Source: JANMJD01 sp963828405 (lineage in GTDB: Bacteria > Actinomycetota > Acidimicrobiia > Acidimicrobiales > Ilumatobacteraceae). Taken from it: a DNA stretch of 64,000 nucleotides. The stretch spans positions 1,240,001-1,304,000 of the forward strand of contig CAWHEG010000031.1 in the NCBI GenBank assembly GCA_963828405.1. Direction: 5' to 3'. Each line of letters starts with the position of its first letter. Position 1 is the stretch's first letter. The notes under the pieces were generated by a model. The model searched no databases, was not told where the DNA came from, and worked only from the letters and a program-made list of their open reading frames with translations. Positions 1 to 7,900 of this stretch are shown piece after piece. The position numbers and the translations under genes were made by a program.

Positions 1-188
1 GATTGCGGCCCGACGGAATCGACGTTGCCGAACACGACGTCGTCGACGGCGCCCGGGTCGATGCCGGTGCGGTCGATCAACGCCCTGATCGAATGCGCCC
101 CGAGGTCGGCGGGGTGGACCTGCGACAGCCCGCCGCCCCGGCGGCCAACGGGGGTACGGACGGCATCGACGATGTAGGCCTCGGGCAT
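1..188 (-). CDS. Thiolase / acetyl-CoA acetyltransferase, N-terminal fragment (cut by window edge)
   Basis: Only the first 62 residues are in the window; the rest runs off the left edge. The reverse strand reads MPEAYIVDAVRTPVGRRGGG, the classic thiolase N terminus (IVDAVRTPxGR), followed by HPADLGAHSIRALIDRTGID and VDDVVFGNV, which match thiolase strand/helix spacing. The family condenses or cleaves acyl-CoA (beta-oxidation or acetoacetyl-CoA formation). Catalytic Cys and His lie outside the window, so the sub-type cannot be told. A TAGATT -10 box lies 6 bases before the ATG, suggesting a leaderless transcript. Confidence 0.88.
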   Translation of the reverse strand, partial: MPEAYIVDAVRTPVGRRGGGLSQVHPADLGAHSIRALIDRTGIDPGAVDDVVFGNVDSVGPQ

Positions 189-194
189 GGCCCG

Positions 195-200
195 AATCTA
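195..200 (-). promoter_or_regulatory. -10 box (TAGATT) of thiolase fragment, leaderless type
   Basis: TAGATT on the minus strand ends 6 bases before the ATG at 188, so transcription should begin at or next to the start codon. No Shine-Dalgarno can fit in between. Confidence 0.5.
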
Positions 201-370
201 ACGGGGCCCGGCCGATGCGCGGCTGCCGAGCGGTCCCCGGTAAGCCAGGAAGAGATCCGGTCGCCATCCCGCCGAAAACCCGCCCCGGAACCGGCGACAT
301 CGTCCGAAATCGTCGGGAAGGGGAGACCCGCCCGCCATCTGGGGAGGGTTTCCGCCACGGCGGCGTCCCC

Positions 371-470
371 GCCACCTGCGCCACCTGCGCCATCTGCGCC
401 ATCTGCGCCATCGGCTACGACGGGCGCCGGCGGCTACGACGGGCGCCGGCTACCACGGGCTGCGGCGCCG
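371..470. repeat. Short tandem repeats between the two thiolase genes
   Basis: Five copies of a 9-base unit (GCCACCTGC or GCCATCTGC, last copy ending GGC) start at 371, 380, 389, 398 and 407. They are followed by two copies of GGCTACGACGGGCGCCGGC at period 19 (413 and 432) and a degenerate third copy from 448. The repeat sits downstream of the Ltp thiolase stop and upstream of the cut-off thiolase. I see no convincing gene in 189-480; overlapping reading frames there are low complexity. Confidence 0.7.
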
Positions 471-480
471 GCGGCCCGCG

Positions 481-1686
481 TCAGACGCTGACGATGACCG
501 ACGAGCCGTGGCCGAAGAGGCCCTGGTTGGCCGTGATGCCGACGGTGGCCCCGTCGACCTGGCGCTCCCCGGCCTGGCCGCGGAGTTGCCAGGTCAGTTC
601 GCAGACCTGGGCGATGGCCTGGGCCGGGATGGCCTCGCCGAAGCAGGCCAGGCCTCCGGACGGGTTGACCGGGACGCGGCCCCCGATCGTCGTCGCCCCG
701 CTGCGCAACAGGGCCTCGGCGTCGCCCTCGGCACACAGGCCGAGGTGCTCGTACCAGTCGAGCTCGAGCGCGGTCGACAGGTCGTAGACCTCGGCCGTCG
801 AGACGTCCTCGGGTCCGATCCCGGCCTGCTCGTAGGCGCTCCAGGCGATCGAGTCCTTGAACGAGCGGGCCGGAGCGGGGACCACTGCGGTCGAGTCCGA
901 GGCGATGTCGGGCAGTTCCAGCATCGACTGGGGGTATCTCGGCGTGGCCGTCGAGACGGCCCGCACCCGCACGGCACCGTCCAGCGACCCCAGGTGCCGC
1001 GCGGCGTAGGCGCGGCTGCAGACGATCATCGCCGCCCCGCCGTCGGAGGTGGCGCAGATGTCGAGCAGCCGCAGCGGATCGCTGACGATCGGGGAGTTGA
1101 CCACGTCGGCGACGGTCGACTCCTTGCGGAACCGGGCGTTCGGGTTGCCCAGTCCGTGGCGGGAGTTCTTCACCTTGACCCGGGCGAAGTCCTCGACGGT
1201 CGCCCCGTGGAGATCCATCCGCCGACGGGCGAGCAGGGCGAAGTACACGGGGTTGGTCGCCCCCAGCAGGCGGAAGCGCAGCCAGTCGGGATCGTTCGGC
1301 CGGTCACCGCCGACCGGGGCGAAGAAGCCCTTCGGGGTGGTGTCGGCCCCGATCACCATCGCCACGTCGCAGAATCCGGCGAGGATCTGGGCGCGCGCCG
1401 ACTGGAGGGCCTGGGAGCCGCTGGCGCACGCCGCGTAGCTGCTCGACACCGGCACCCCCGTCCAGCCGAGCTTCTGGGCGAACGTCGCTCCGGCGATGAA
1501 CCCGGGGTAGCCGTTGCGGATCGTGTCGGCACCGGCGACGTACTGGACGTCGGTCCAGGCCAGGCCGGCATCGGCCAGGGCGGCGCGGGCGGCGACCATG
1601 CCGTACTCGGTGAAGTCCCGGCCCCACTTGCCCCACGGGTGCATCCCGACCCCGAGGATGAACACGTCGTGGTCGGGCGTGCTCAT
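481..1686 (-). CDS. Thiolase-like lipid-transfer protein (SCP-x/Ltp family)
   Basis: A 401-residue thiolase-fold protein. The nucleophile Cys87 lies in SYAACASGSQAL. In the C-terminal half the usual thiolase GHP motif is replaced: NPSGGLACFGEAIPA has Glu-Ala where His-Pro is expected. Loss of that His is a feature I associate with Ltp2-type aldolases, which cleave steroid side-chain thioesters together with a DUF35 partner; the assignment to a retro-aldol rather than thiolytic reaction is inference. The start ATG overlaps the stop of the upstream DUF35 gene (ATGA), so the two are translationally coupled and probably form one complex. An in-frame extension to 2031 is rejected because it would run through the DUF35 gene. 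Confidence 0.88.
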   Translation of the reverse strand: MSTPDHDVFILGVGMHPWGKWGRDFTEYGMVAARAALADAGLAWTDVQYVAGADTIRNGYPGFIAGATFAQKLGWTGVPVSSSYAACASGSQALQSARAQILAGFCDVAMVIGADTTPKGFFAPVGGDRPNDPDWLRFRLLGATNPVYFALLARRRMDLHGATVEDFARVKVKNSRHGLGNPNARFRKESTVADVVNSPIVSDPLRLLDICATSDGGAAMIVCSRAYAARHLGSLDGAVRVRAVSTATPRYPQSMLELPDIASDSTAVVPAPARSFKDSIAWSAYEQAGIGPEDVSTAEVYDLSTALELDWYEHLGLCAEGDAEALLRSGATTIGGRVPVNPSGGLACFGEAIPAQAIAQVCELTWQLRGQAGERQVDGATVGITANQGLFGHGSSVIVSV

Positions 1687-2105
1687 CTCGTGGCCGCCGG
1701 CGCCCAGACGTAGATCGCCGGGCCGTCGTGGAGCGCTCCGATCTCCAACTGCATCGGGATGCCCACCCGCAACTCGTCGGCGCCGACGCCGCGGGCCACC
1801 TGGCCGAGCACGATGATCCCCTCCGCCTCGAGCTCCACGGCGGCCAGGGCATACGGCTCGAACGGTTCGGCGGTGACGTACGGCGGAGGCGGGGCGTAGC
1901 GGTTCTCCGTGTAGCTCCACAGCGTGCCCCGCCGGCTGAGGGCGATGGCTTCCAGGACCGGTGACTCGCAGGCCGGGTTGGGGCAGTCGTTCGACCGGGG
2001 CGGGAAGACGAAGGTGCCGCATGCCGGGCACCGGCCCCCGATGAGGTGCGGCTCGGGCTCGGCGGCGAACCAGCCGTCGACCACTGCGGCGGTTGCTTCT
2101 GGCAT
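1683..2105 (-). CDS. Zn-ribbon OB-fold protein (DUF35), partner of Ltp thiolase
   Basis: A 140-residue protein with an N-terminal rubredoxin-like zinc ribbon (CPACG, then CPNPAC) followed by an OB-fold (residues about 60-130, with VLGQVARG). DUF35/OB-fold proteins bind acyl-CoA thioesters and associate with thiolase-like lipid-transfer proteins, as in the ChsH2-Ltp2 pair of actinobacterial steroid degradation. It overlaps the thiolase start by 4 bases (ATGA). A TAGCTT -10 box lies 6 bases before the ATG, so the two-gene operon probably has a leaderless mRNA. Confidence 0.9.
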   Translation of the reverse strand: MPEATAAVVDGWFAAEPEPHLIGGRCPACGTFVFPPRSNDCPNPACESPVLEAIALSRRGTLWSYTENRYAPPPPYVTAEPFEPYALAAVELEAEGIIVLGQVARGVGADELRVGIPMQLEIGALHDGPAIYVWAPAATR

Positions 2106-2111
2106 CGCCAG

Positions 2112-2117
2112 AAGCTA
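2112..2117 (-). promoter_or_regulatory. -10 box (TAGCTT) of DUF35-thiolase operon, leaderless type
   Basis: TAGCTT on the minus strand ends 6 bases upstream of the ATG at 2105, leaving no room for a ribosome-binding site. Confidence 0.5.
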
Positions 2118-2339
2118 CCCCCCGGCGACCCTCGCCAGCGCCGTCCCCGAAGGGCGGTGACGGCTGGCCTGCCCCGGGCCGCGCCGGCGTCGGCGTTTCG
2201 CGGCCACAACCTGGTCACCGGAGATTCGCAGTTGCTGGACACCCGCACGTGGACGATGGACCGCCCGGCGAGCCGTACCACCAGACCTGCGAGGAGTGGC
2301 CGGCCAGGGGCTGAACGCCGGCTCGGTCACGGCGGTCCG

Positions 2340-3296
2340 TCACAGCGTCGGGCCGATGGCCAGGAACTGCTCGAGGGCCCAGCGGTTGAGGCCGCCGTCG
2401 AGCGAGTGTGCCCGCCCTTCGCCTGGTCCGGTGTCGACGAGGTCCAACCACACCCGGTTCTCGCCCACCCCCGCGGCGAGCGGGCCGGACGGTCCGACGG
2501 CCTGCGACGTGACCTCGGAGATCGGGTCGAGGTCGCCGGCGGCCACGTAGATCGCCGGGTCGGAGGCGTCGGCCCAGGTGGACGGCCGCACCGTCGCCGC
2601 GGCGACCGGGCAGCCGTCGACGGACACGTCGTCGGTGCATCCGAGCAGGCGGGAAACGGCGCGCCGGTTGGCGGCCGGGTTCCACGTCCCCGTCGTGGCG
2701 AAGGTTCCCGGATCGAGCGGCCCGGCCAGGCTGACGGCCGCAGCCGGCCGGCTGTCGACACGCTGCAACCCAGCGGGGACATCGGTCGGCTCGAACAACC
2801 CGGCGGTGGTCGCCGCCATCGTCGCCAGGTGCCCCCCGGCCGACCACCCGACGACGACGACCCGACTCGGATCGAGGCCGCGGCTCGGGCCGACGGCCTT
2901 GGCCCAGCGGATGGCCAGCTTGGCGTCGTGCAGCGCGGCCGGGAACGGGTCCCGGTCGGCGAGGCGGTAATGGACGGCGAGCAGCGTCCATCCCCGCTCG
3001 ACGACCAGCCAACGGGCGATCGGCGAGACCTCGTCCGCGGCGGCCGACCCGCCGACCCATCCCCCGCCGTGGAGCCAGACGATCACCCCGCCGTGCCCAC
3101 CCGCCGGCGGGGCGTAGACGTCGAGCACCTGCGAGGGGAGCGGGCCGAACGCTGCCGTCTCGATCGGAGGTGACAGGGCGAGATCCGCCCGTGCCTCGAG
3201 CCGATCGCCGGCGTGCGGGTCGTCGACCCGGCATCCGGCGGAGAGGAGGGTGGCGACTGTGGCCGTCACGACCGTGGCGATTCGACGTGTGCCCAT
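2340..3296 (-). CDS. Lipoprotein alpha/beta-hydrolase (esterase/lipase family)
   Basis: A 318-residue exported esterase. It starts MGTRRIATVV with a hydrophobic signal ending in the lipobox LLSAGC (lipid Cys22). The oxyanion-hole motif is HGGGW (76-80) and the nucleophile elbow GWSAGG (150-155, Ser152), followed by a C-terminal His in GRAHSLDGG. This is the hormone-sensitive-lipase/BD-FAE layout; the substrate is unknown. The longer in-frame extension to 3764 was rejected because it lacks a signal and runs through the neighbouring gene. It is separated by about 230 bases from the DUF35 start, with nothing else evident between. Confidence 0.83.
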   Translation of the reverse strand: MGTRRIATVVTATVATLLSAGCRVDDPHAGDRLEARADLALSPPIETAAFGPLPSQVLDVYAPPAGGHGGVIVWLHGGGWVGGSAAADEVSPIARWLVVERGWTLLAVHYRLADRDPFPAALHDAKLAIRWAKAVGPSRGLDPSRVVVVGWSAGGHLATMAATTAGLFEPTDVPAGLQRVDSRPAAAVSLAGPLDPGTFATTGTWNPAANRRAVSRLLGCTDDVSVDGCPVAAATVRPSTWADASDPAIYVAAGDLDPISEVTSQAVGPSGPLAAGVGENRVWLDLVDTGPGEGRAHSLDGGLNRWALEQFLAIGPTL

Positions 3297-3393
3297 GCCG
3301 GGCACGATGAGCCGGGCAACTGACACCGGCCTGGCACGACGGCCCCCGGACCCTGGCAGATACCTGTCAGGGCGGGACGCCGTCCTCTCCCGT

Positions 3394-3729
3394 TCAGGGT
3401 TGGAGGACGACCCAACCGCGGCGCTGGAGCTCGGCGGCGAGCTGGTGGTCGGGGATGCGGCGGATCGCCTGCTCGGCGGTCGACAGCCGGATGGCCGGCT
3501 CCGACGCCGGGGGAGCGCCGTCCTCGGCCGCCTCGGACTCCTGCTGGAGTTGCTCGATGAAGGCGGCCACCTCGTCGCGGGTGAACTTGCCGGCCGCCTG
3601 GCGCTGGGTGAACCCCATCGGCCCCCGGGCGTCGCGGAAGTCGGAATGCCCGGCCGCCTGGAGCAGCTCGAGGAGCTCGGCGACCTGCCGGGCCGGGGCC
3701 GGCGGGCCCGATGGTTGTCCGAACGCCAT
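3394..3729 (-). CDS. Small hypothetical protein (111 aa)
   Basis: I do not recognise a named family. The protein is soluble, helical and rich in Gln/Glu/Ala, with no signal or membrane segment. It begins MAFGQPSGPPAPARQ and carries a region around GFTQRQAAGKFTRDEVAAFI that could be a short helical, possibly helix-turn-helix-like unit, followed by a second helical stretch ending in RRGWVVLQP. It sits upstream of the lipoprotein esterase on the same strand and is divergent from the dehydrogenase at 3906. Codon use resembles the neighbours, supporting a real gene. Confidence 0.6.
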   Translation of the reverse strand: MAFGQPSGPPAPARQVAELLELLQAAGHSDFRDARGPMGFTQRQAAGKFTRDEVAAFIEQLQQESEAAEDGAPPASEPAIRLSTAEQAIRRIPDHQLAAELQRRGWVVLQP

Positions 3730-3778
3730 GGTCGCAGTCTCGCTCCGAGGACGGTCGAATCCACGCGCAGCCCGTTGC

Positions 3779-3806
3779 CCCGGCCGCCGACTCGCCGGCG
3801 GCCGGG
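3779..3806. other. Strong GC hairpin in divergent intergenic region
   Basis: An 11-base perfect inverted repeat (CCCGGCCGCCG at 3779-3789 and its complement at 3796-3806) with a 6-base loop lies between the divergent genes at 3729 and 3906. It has no T-run, so it is not an obvious intrinsic terminator; a regulatory or mRNA-structure role is possible. Confidence 0.45.
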
Positions 3807-3905
3807 AACGCCAGGCCGCGGGGGAGAGCCGGTAGCCGACGGGCTCTCGGTCAGCCCGAGCGCTCAGTGTCGCAGCCCGGTCGGCGGCGGTGGCAGCATC
3901 GGCCG

Positions 3906-4841
3906 ATGGACTCCACCGCAGCTGCGCCGCTCGGTCGGCTGTCGCTCCTCGGCGTCGGCACGCTCGGCTCGATCTTTGCCGGGCGCCTGCTCGACGCGGG
4001 CGCCCGGCTGACCGTGTTCGACCTCGACCCGCGCCGGACCGCGGTGCTCGTCGAGCGCGGCGCCCGGCAGGCCACGAGCCTGGCCGACCTGGCCGACGGG
4101 GCCGACACCGTGCTCGTCTCGCTGCCCGACCCGGCGGCCACCCGCCGGGCGGTGCTCGGTGCCGGGGGCATTATCGCCGTACTCGACGAGACCTCGCTCG
4201 TCGTCGACACCTCGACCATCGATCCGCCGACGGCCCGCAGGGCGGCGGTCGAGGCGGAGGCCAGGGGCGTGGCGTACGTGGAGGCGCCGCTCAGCGGCGG
4301 CGACGAGGAGGGTTCGGGGATAGACGCCGCCCGGGCCGGCGCGGCCACCTTCATCTGCGGCGGGCATCGGGAGGCTCTCGAACGGGCCCGGCCGCTGCTC
4401 GCCGTGCTCGGTCGGCACGTCGTCCACGTCGGCCCGGCGGGCGACGGCGCCACGGCCAAGTTGGTCTCGAACCACCTGGCCGGGCTGCACAACCTGATCG
4501 CCGCCGAGGCCCTTGCCGTCGGCCGTGCCGCCGGGCTGTCGCTCGACACGGTGCTGTCGGTGCTCCGCCACACCGACGCCCAGAGCTACTGGTTGTTCCA
4601 CTACCTGGCCCCCCGACTGGCCCGCGCCGACTTCGACGAGGGGTTCTCGATCGACCTGCAGCACAAGGACCACCGGCTGTTCGGCGAACTGGCCGAACGG
4701 CACGGCGCCCCGGCGCCGCTCAACGACATGGCGTTGCGGTTGTACGGCGCGATGCGCGCCGTAGGGCTCGGGCGCAAGGACCTCGCCGAGGCGGCCAACG
4801 TCGCCGCCGAACAGGCCGGGATCGCCCGCTTCGATCGCTAA
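3906..4841 (+). CDS. NAD(P)-dependent beta-hydroxyacid dehydrogenase (HIBADH-like)
   Basis: A 311-residue protein of the 3-hydroxyisobutyrate/6-phosphogluconate dehydrogenase superfamily. The Rossmann motif GVGTLG is at 16-21, the substrate-binding loop is EAPLSGGDEEG (the family's DAPVSGG motif), and the catalytic Lys lies in GDGATAKLVSNH near residue 184. The C-terminal helical domain carries LQHKDHRL, equivalent to the family's KDLxL. The family oxidises a beta-hydroxyacid or reduces a semialdehyde; the exact substrate cannot be read from sequence. The ATG at 3906 is chosen because the family's N terminus begins just before the GxGxxG motif. Confidence 0.87.
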   Translation: MDSTAAAPLGRLSLLGVGTLGSIFAGRLLDAGARLTVFDLDPRRTAVLVERGARQATSLADLADGADTVLVSLPDPAATRRAVLGAGGIIAVLDETSLVVDTSTIDPPTARRAAVEAEARGVAYVEAPLSGGDEEGSGIDAARAGAATFICGGHREALERARPLLAVLGRHVVHVGPAGDGATAKLVSNHLAGLHNLIAAEALAVGRAAGLSLDTVLSVLRHTDAQSYWLFHYLAPRLARADFDEGFSIDLQHKDHRLFGELAERHGAPAPLNDMALRLYGAMRAVGLGRKDLAEAANVAAEQAGIARFDR

Positions 4842-4919
4842 TCTCGGACGCGTGATGAGCCGGGGATGTGAGGTTGACGCGAGGAACTCGGACGTGAGCT
4901 CGGACGTGAGGTCGACGAC

Positions 4920-5717
4920 GTGAGATTGACGGCAGGCCAACTCGATGCCTTCGGTGCCGACGGGGTGATCGCCCTACCGGGGTTGTTCACGCCCGACGAG
5001 GTGGTCGCGATCACGGCCCGACTGCCCCGGCTGTTCGGTGAGCGCGTCCCGCAGAACTTCCGGGAGAGGTCGAGCGACGTCGTGCGCACGGCGATGGGGC
5101 TGCACCTGCGTGACGGGCTGTTCGCCGACCTCGTTCGCGACCCGCGGCTGGTCGAGCCCGCCCAGCAGATCCTCGGCGACGACCGGCTGTACATCCAGCA
5201 GGTCAAGGTCAACGCCAAGGAGGCGTTCACCGGCGAACAGTGGCAGTGGCATTACGACTTCGCCACCCACCACCACGAGGACGGCGTCCCCGAGCCTTTG
5301 GCACTCAACCTGCACATCTTCCTCGACGAGGTCACCGAGTTCAACGGGCCGCTGGTGTTCATCAGGGGCTCGCACCTCGACGGCCCGGCGCCGACCTCGC
5401 TCGACGTCGTGACGACCAGCTACCCGTTGTGGACCGTGGCCCCCGACGTGGTGCGGCCACTGGCCGAGCGGGGCGGGCTGTACTGCCCGAAGGGGCCGCC
5501 CGGGACGGTACTGATCTTCGGCGATTCGATGGTCCACGGGTCCTCGTCGAACATGTCGCCGTGGGACCGGCGGATCTTCTCGCTGATCCTCAACCCGACG
5601 AGCAACCGTCAGACCACGTTCGCCCGTCCCGACCACCAGCACCACCGGGACTTCACCCCGGTACGCCCAACGCCGGAGCGGGTGTTTACGCCCGGTCGAA
5701 CAGGGTCTGCGGAGTGA
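4920..5717 (+). CDS. Phytanoyl-CoA dioxygenase family protein (Fe(II)/2OG oxygenase)
   Basis: A 265-residue PhyH-family oxygenase. The iron-binding HxD is in WHYDFATHHH (about residues 110-118), and the distal His is in MVHGSSSNMSPW near residue 205, followed by the Arg that would bind 2-oxoglutarate (DRRIF). Family members hydroxylate small molecules or acyl-CoA chains using 2-oxoglutarate; the substrate here is unknown. The start is a GTG; the 60 bases before it contain three degenerate copies of GGACGTGAG, so the exact start is moderately sure. It follows the dehydrogenase by 78 bases and may be co-transcribed. Confidence 0.85.
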   Translation: MRLTAGQLDAFGADGVIALPGLFTPDEVVAITARLPRLFGERVPQNFRERSSDVVRTAMGLHLRDGLFADLVRDPRLVEPAQQILGDDRLYIQQVKVNAKEAFTGEQWQWHYDFATHHHEDGVPEPLALNLHIFLDEVTEFNGPLVFIRGSHLDGPAPTSLDVVTTSYPLWTVAPDVVRPLAERGGLYCPKGPPGTVLIFGDSMVHGSSSNMSPWDRRIFSLILNPTSNRQTTFARPDHQHHRDFTPVRPTPERVFTPGRTGSAE

Positions 5718-5800
5718 AGGAGCGCACGGCGGGGTTTGCCGGCGACGTCGGGGGTGACTCCGTGGCGTGACCAGACACGATGCTCGGACCGGCGGGGCTG

Positions 5801-7264
5801 CTACGGCGTGCTCACGTCGATGCGCTCAGCGAGGACGTACTTGCCGTCGCCTTGGGACTGCCACATGTCGACGAACTTGGCGCAGCTCATCTGCGGCGGT
5901 AACCCGGCGGCGACGAGCGGGCCGGCACCGGCGAGTGAGCAGTCCTGCTCACCCCACAACAGCGCGTCACCTGCGAAACCGAGCATCGCCGCGCGCAGTT
6001 GATCCGGGGTCGCATCCGGTCCACCGGCGTCCGAGTACAGCCGGGCGATCGTGAGCACGTCGGAGAACTCGAGCTCCGCTTCCGTGCGGAGGAAGCCGTA
6101 GAAGCGGTCACCCACCTGTCCGAGCCGAGCGCTGACCATTGCAGCGCCAGTGTCGATCGACGGTTCGGACGGGTTCCCGACCAGGTTCGGCACATACCAC
6201 CCCTCGGCAGGGTCGTAGCAGCCATTGGTGATGACGAGCGGTTGTGCCTGGAAGGCAGCGACGGACTCGTCGAACGACCCGCAGGAATCGCTGCGGCCGT
6301 ACACGTAGACGGCCGAGGCTGTGAGGAGGTCGAGGCTCCGAAGGTTCTCCGGTGTGAAGTCTGCCTCCCCGAGCCCGATGACGTCGAACTCCGGCAGGAC
6401 GCGACGGAAGTCGTCCGCCAGAGTCAAGTCGGAGACGAAGACCAGTCGTTTGTCGCCGGCGTCCGACAGACGAGAGCGGAGGAACTTGGCCATCGCATTG
6501 AGCTGCGATGCACCCGACGGCACGTACGTCGGACCCGCACCCGGGAGCGGGGTGCCACCGGATCGTCCTCCGAAGGTGATCTGGTCGGGTCGGAGGCGTT
6601 CGAGGAACGCCGTCGAGTATCGGCCCTCGAGCACGAAGGTGACCGCAGAATCGGCGGCGATCTCGTCGCCGCAGGTCACCTCCCAGTCCCCGGTGAAGCC
6701 CCATGTGCACGGGACGATCTCGACGGGCCGACCTCCGATGCCGCCGAGCGTCTCGTTGAGGTACTTGGCCGCCCGCTGGGCGCCGCTCGCGCCGAGACCC
6801 GACACGGCGATCTTGATCGGATCACCGCTCACCGGACCGGCGGTGCCCCTGATGTAGTCCAGCGTCCACCGGTCCAGGTCGGCCTGTGCGGCTCCCGGCA
6901 CCACCGTGTCCACCGACACGGCAGCGGTCGTGGGCGCGGCCGTCGTCTCGGGAGCAGCGGTCGTCGTGGGCGCAGTGGTGACGGCAGTCGTCGTGACCGA
7001 TGTCGGGCTGACGACCACACGTTGGGGGGAGTCGTCACCGCCCCGGGTCACAGCGATGCCGCCAGCGACGAGGGCGAGTGCGCCGACACTGCCGATGATC
7101 GTTCGACGTTGGCGGATCCTCGAAGCCTGCTGCTTCGCGGCACCGATGCCGTCCTCGGGTGCCGGCCGGCGGAACGCGGAGCCGGCTCGATGGGCGAGGG
7201 CGTCGACTTGCGCCTCGGCGTCGCTACTCGTCGGCGTCCGCGCCGAGTCGTCTGGTTGGTTCAT
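5801..7264 (-). CDS. Membrane-anchored solute-binding-like protein, probable anti-sigma/sensor partner of ECF sigma factor
   Basis: A 487-residue protein. Residues 1-54 are cytoplasmic and charged, a single membrane helix spans about 55-73 (IIGSVGALALVAGGIAV), a Thr/Ala-rich linker follows (87-118), and from about 140 there is a periplasmic type-I binding-protein-like domain (PIKIAVSGLG, then KYLNETLGGIGGRPVEIVP, typical of LivK-like receptors). Four Cys in the outer domain could form disulfides. Its ATG overlaps the stop of the sigma-factor gene (ATGA). By analogy to other ECF loci, the membrane partner should restrain the sigma factor; here the sensing part would be a ligand-binding domain. 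The anti-sigma role is inference. Confidence 0.75.
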   Translation of the reverse strand: MNQPDDSARTPTSSDAEAQVDALAHRAGSAFRRPAPEDGIGAAKQQASRIRQRRTIIGSVGALALVAGGIAVTRGGDDSPQRVVVSPTSVTTTAVTTAPTTTAAPETTAAPTTAAVSVDTVVPGAAQADLDRWTLDYIRGTAGPVSGDPIKIAVSGLGASGAQRAAKYLNETLGGIGGRPVEIVPCTWGFTGDWEVTCGDEIAADSAVTFVLEGRYSTAFLERLRPDQITFGGRSGGTPLPGAGPTYVPSGASQLNAMAKFLRSRLSDAGDKRLVFVSDLTLADDFRRVLPEFDVIGLGEADFTPENLRSLDLLTASAVYVYGRSDSCGSFDESVAAFQAQPLVITNGCYDPAEGWYVPNLVGNPSEPSIDTGAAMVSARLGQVGDRFYGFLRTEAELEFSDVLTIARLYSDAGGPDATPDQLRAAMLGFAGDALLWGEQDCSLAGAGPLVAAGLPPQMSCAKFVDMWQSQGDGKYVLAERIDVSTP

Positions 7265-7767
7265 GGCAGCATCCCCAGTTCTTTGGCGAGCGCGATCCGC
7301 GCTCGGGACAGGTCGGACCTCACGGTCCCGTCAGGGACGCGGAGGATGGATGCCACTTCTGCGGTGGTCTTGTCCGCTGCGTAGAACAACGTGATCACCA
7401 GCCGGGGCCGTTGCGGCAGCTTGCGGACGGCTGCCCAGAACTCGACGGCTTCGAGAGACGGCTCATCGACCAGATCCCGGATCTGGGTACGTTGCCGGAA
7501 CCGCGCCTCGATGCGTACCTTGCGTCGCCAGTCGTGGCATGCGTTGGTCAGCACGCGGTGGCACCAGGCCCCGGGCCGACCGAAGTTCCGCAACCACGAC
7601 CAACGCAGGTATGCCTTGACCATCGTGTCCTGGACGAGGTCCTCGCCCGTCCGGAAGTCACCCGTGAGCGCGCTGGCAACCGCCACGAGCCCCGGGTATT
7701 CGGCCCGGTACAGCTCCTCGAACGAGCCTGCATCATCGACGTAGAGCCCCACGATGTCGGTCGTCAT
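7261..7767 (-). CDS. ECF sigma factor, SigE/SACE-like family
   Basis: A 168-residue ECF sigma-70 factor. Region 2 contains GEDLVQDTMVKAYLRWSWL, and region 4 has TAEVASILRVPDGTVRSDLS, the DNA-binding helix-turn-helix. The ATG at 7767 (MTTDIVGLYVDD) is preferred: AGGGG lies about 9 bases upstream and sigma region 2 starts right after. Upstream in-frame starts at 7800 or 7863 would add a non-conserved leader. It is translationally coupled to the downstream membrane-anchored binding protein, so it probably responds to an extracellular ligand. Confidence 0.88.
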   Translation of the reverse strand: MTTDIVGLYVDDAGSFEELYRAEYPGLVAVASALTGDFRTGEDLVQDTMVKAYLRWSWLRNFGRPGAWCHRVLTNACHDWRRKVRIEARFRQRTQIRDLVDEPSLEAVEFWAAVRKLPQRPRLVITLFYAADKTTAEVASILRVPDGTVRSDLSRARIALAKELGMLP

Positions 7768-7900
7768 CTCGCACACCCCTGGCAGGAGTTTTGCATCCAT
7801 ACCACGACACACGATCCACGCGCTCGGATTGCTGCATACCCGCGACGAAATGCCGCCGCCCAATCACAAAACGTTGCATCGCAGTAACGTCGATCGGCGT

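Noticed and set aside
371..470. CRISPR array
   Set aside because: Repeats are 9 and 19 bases, directly adjoining without spacers.
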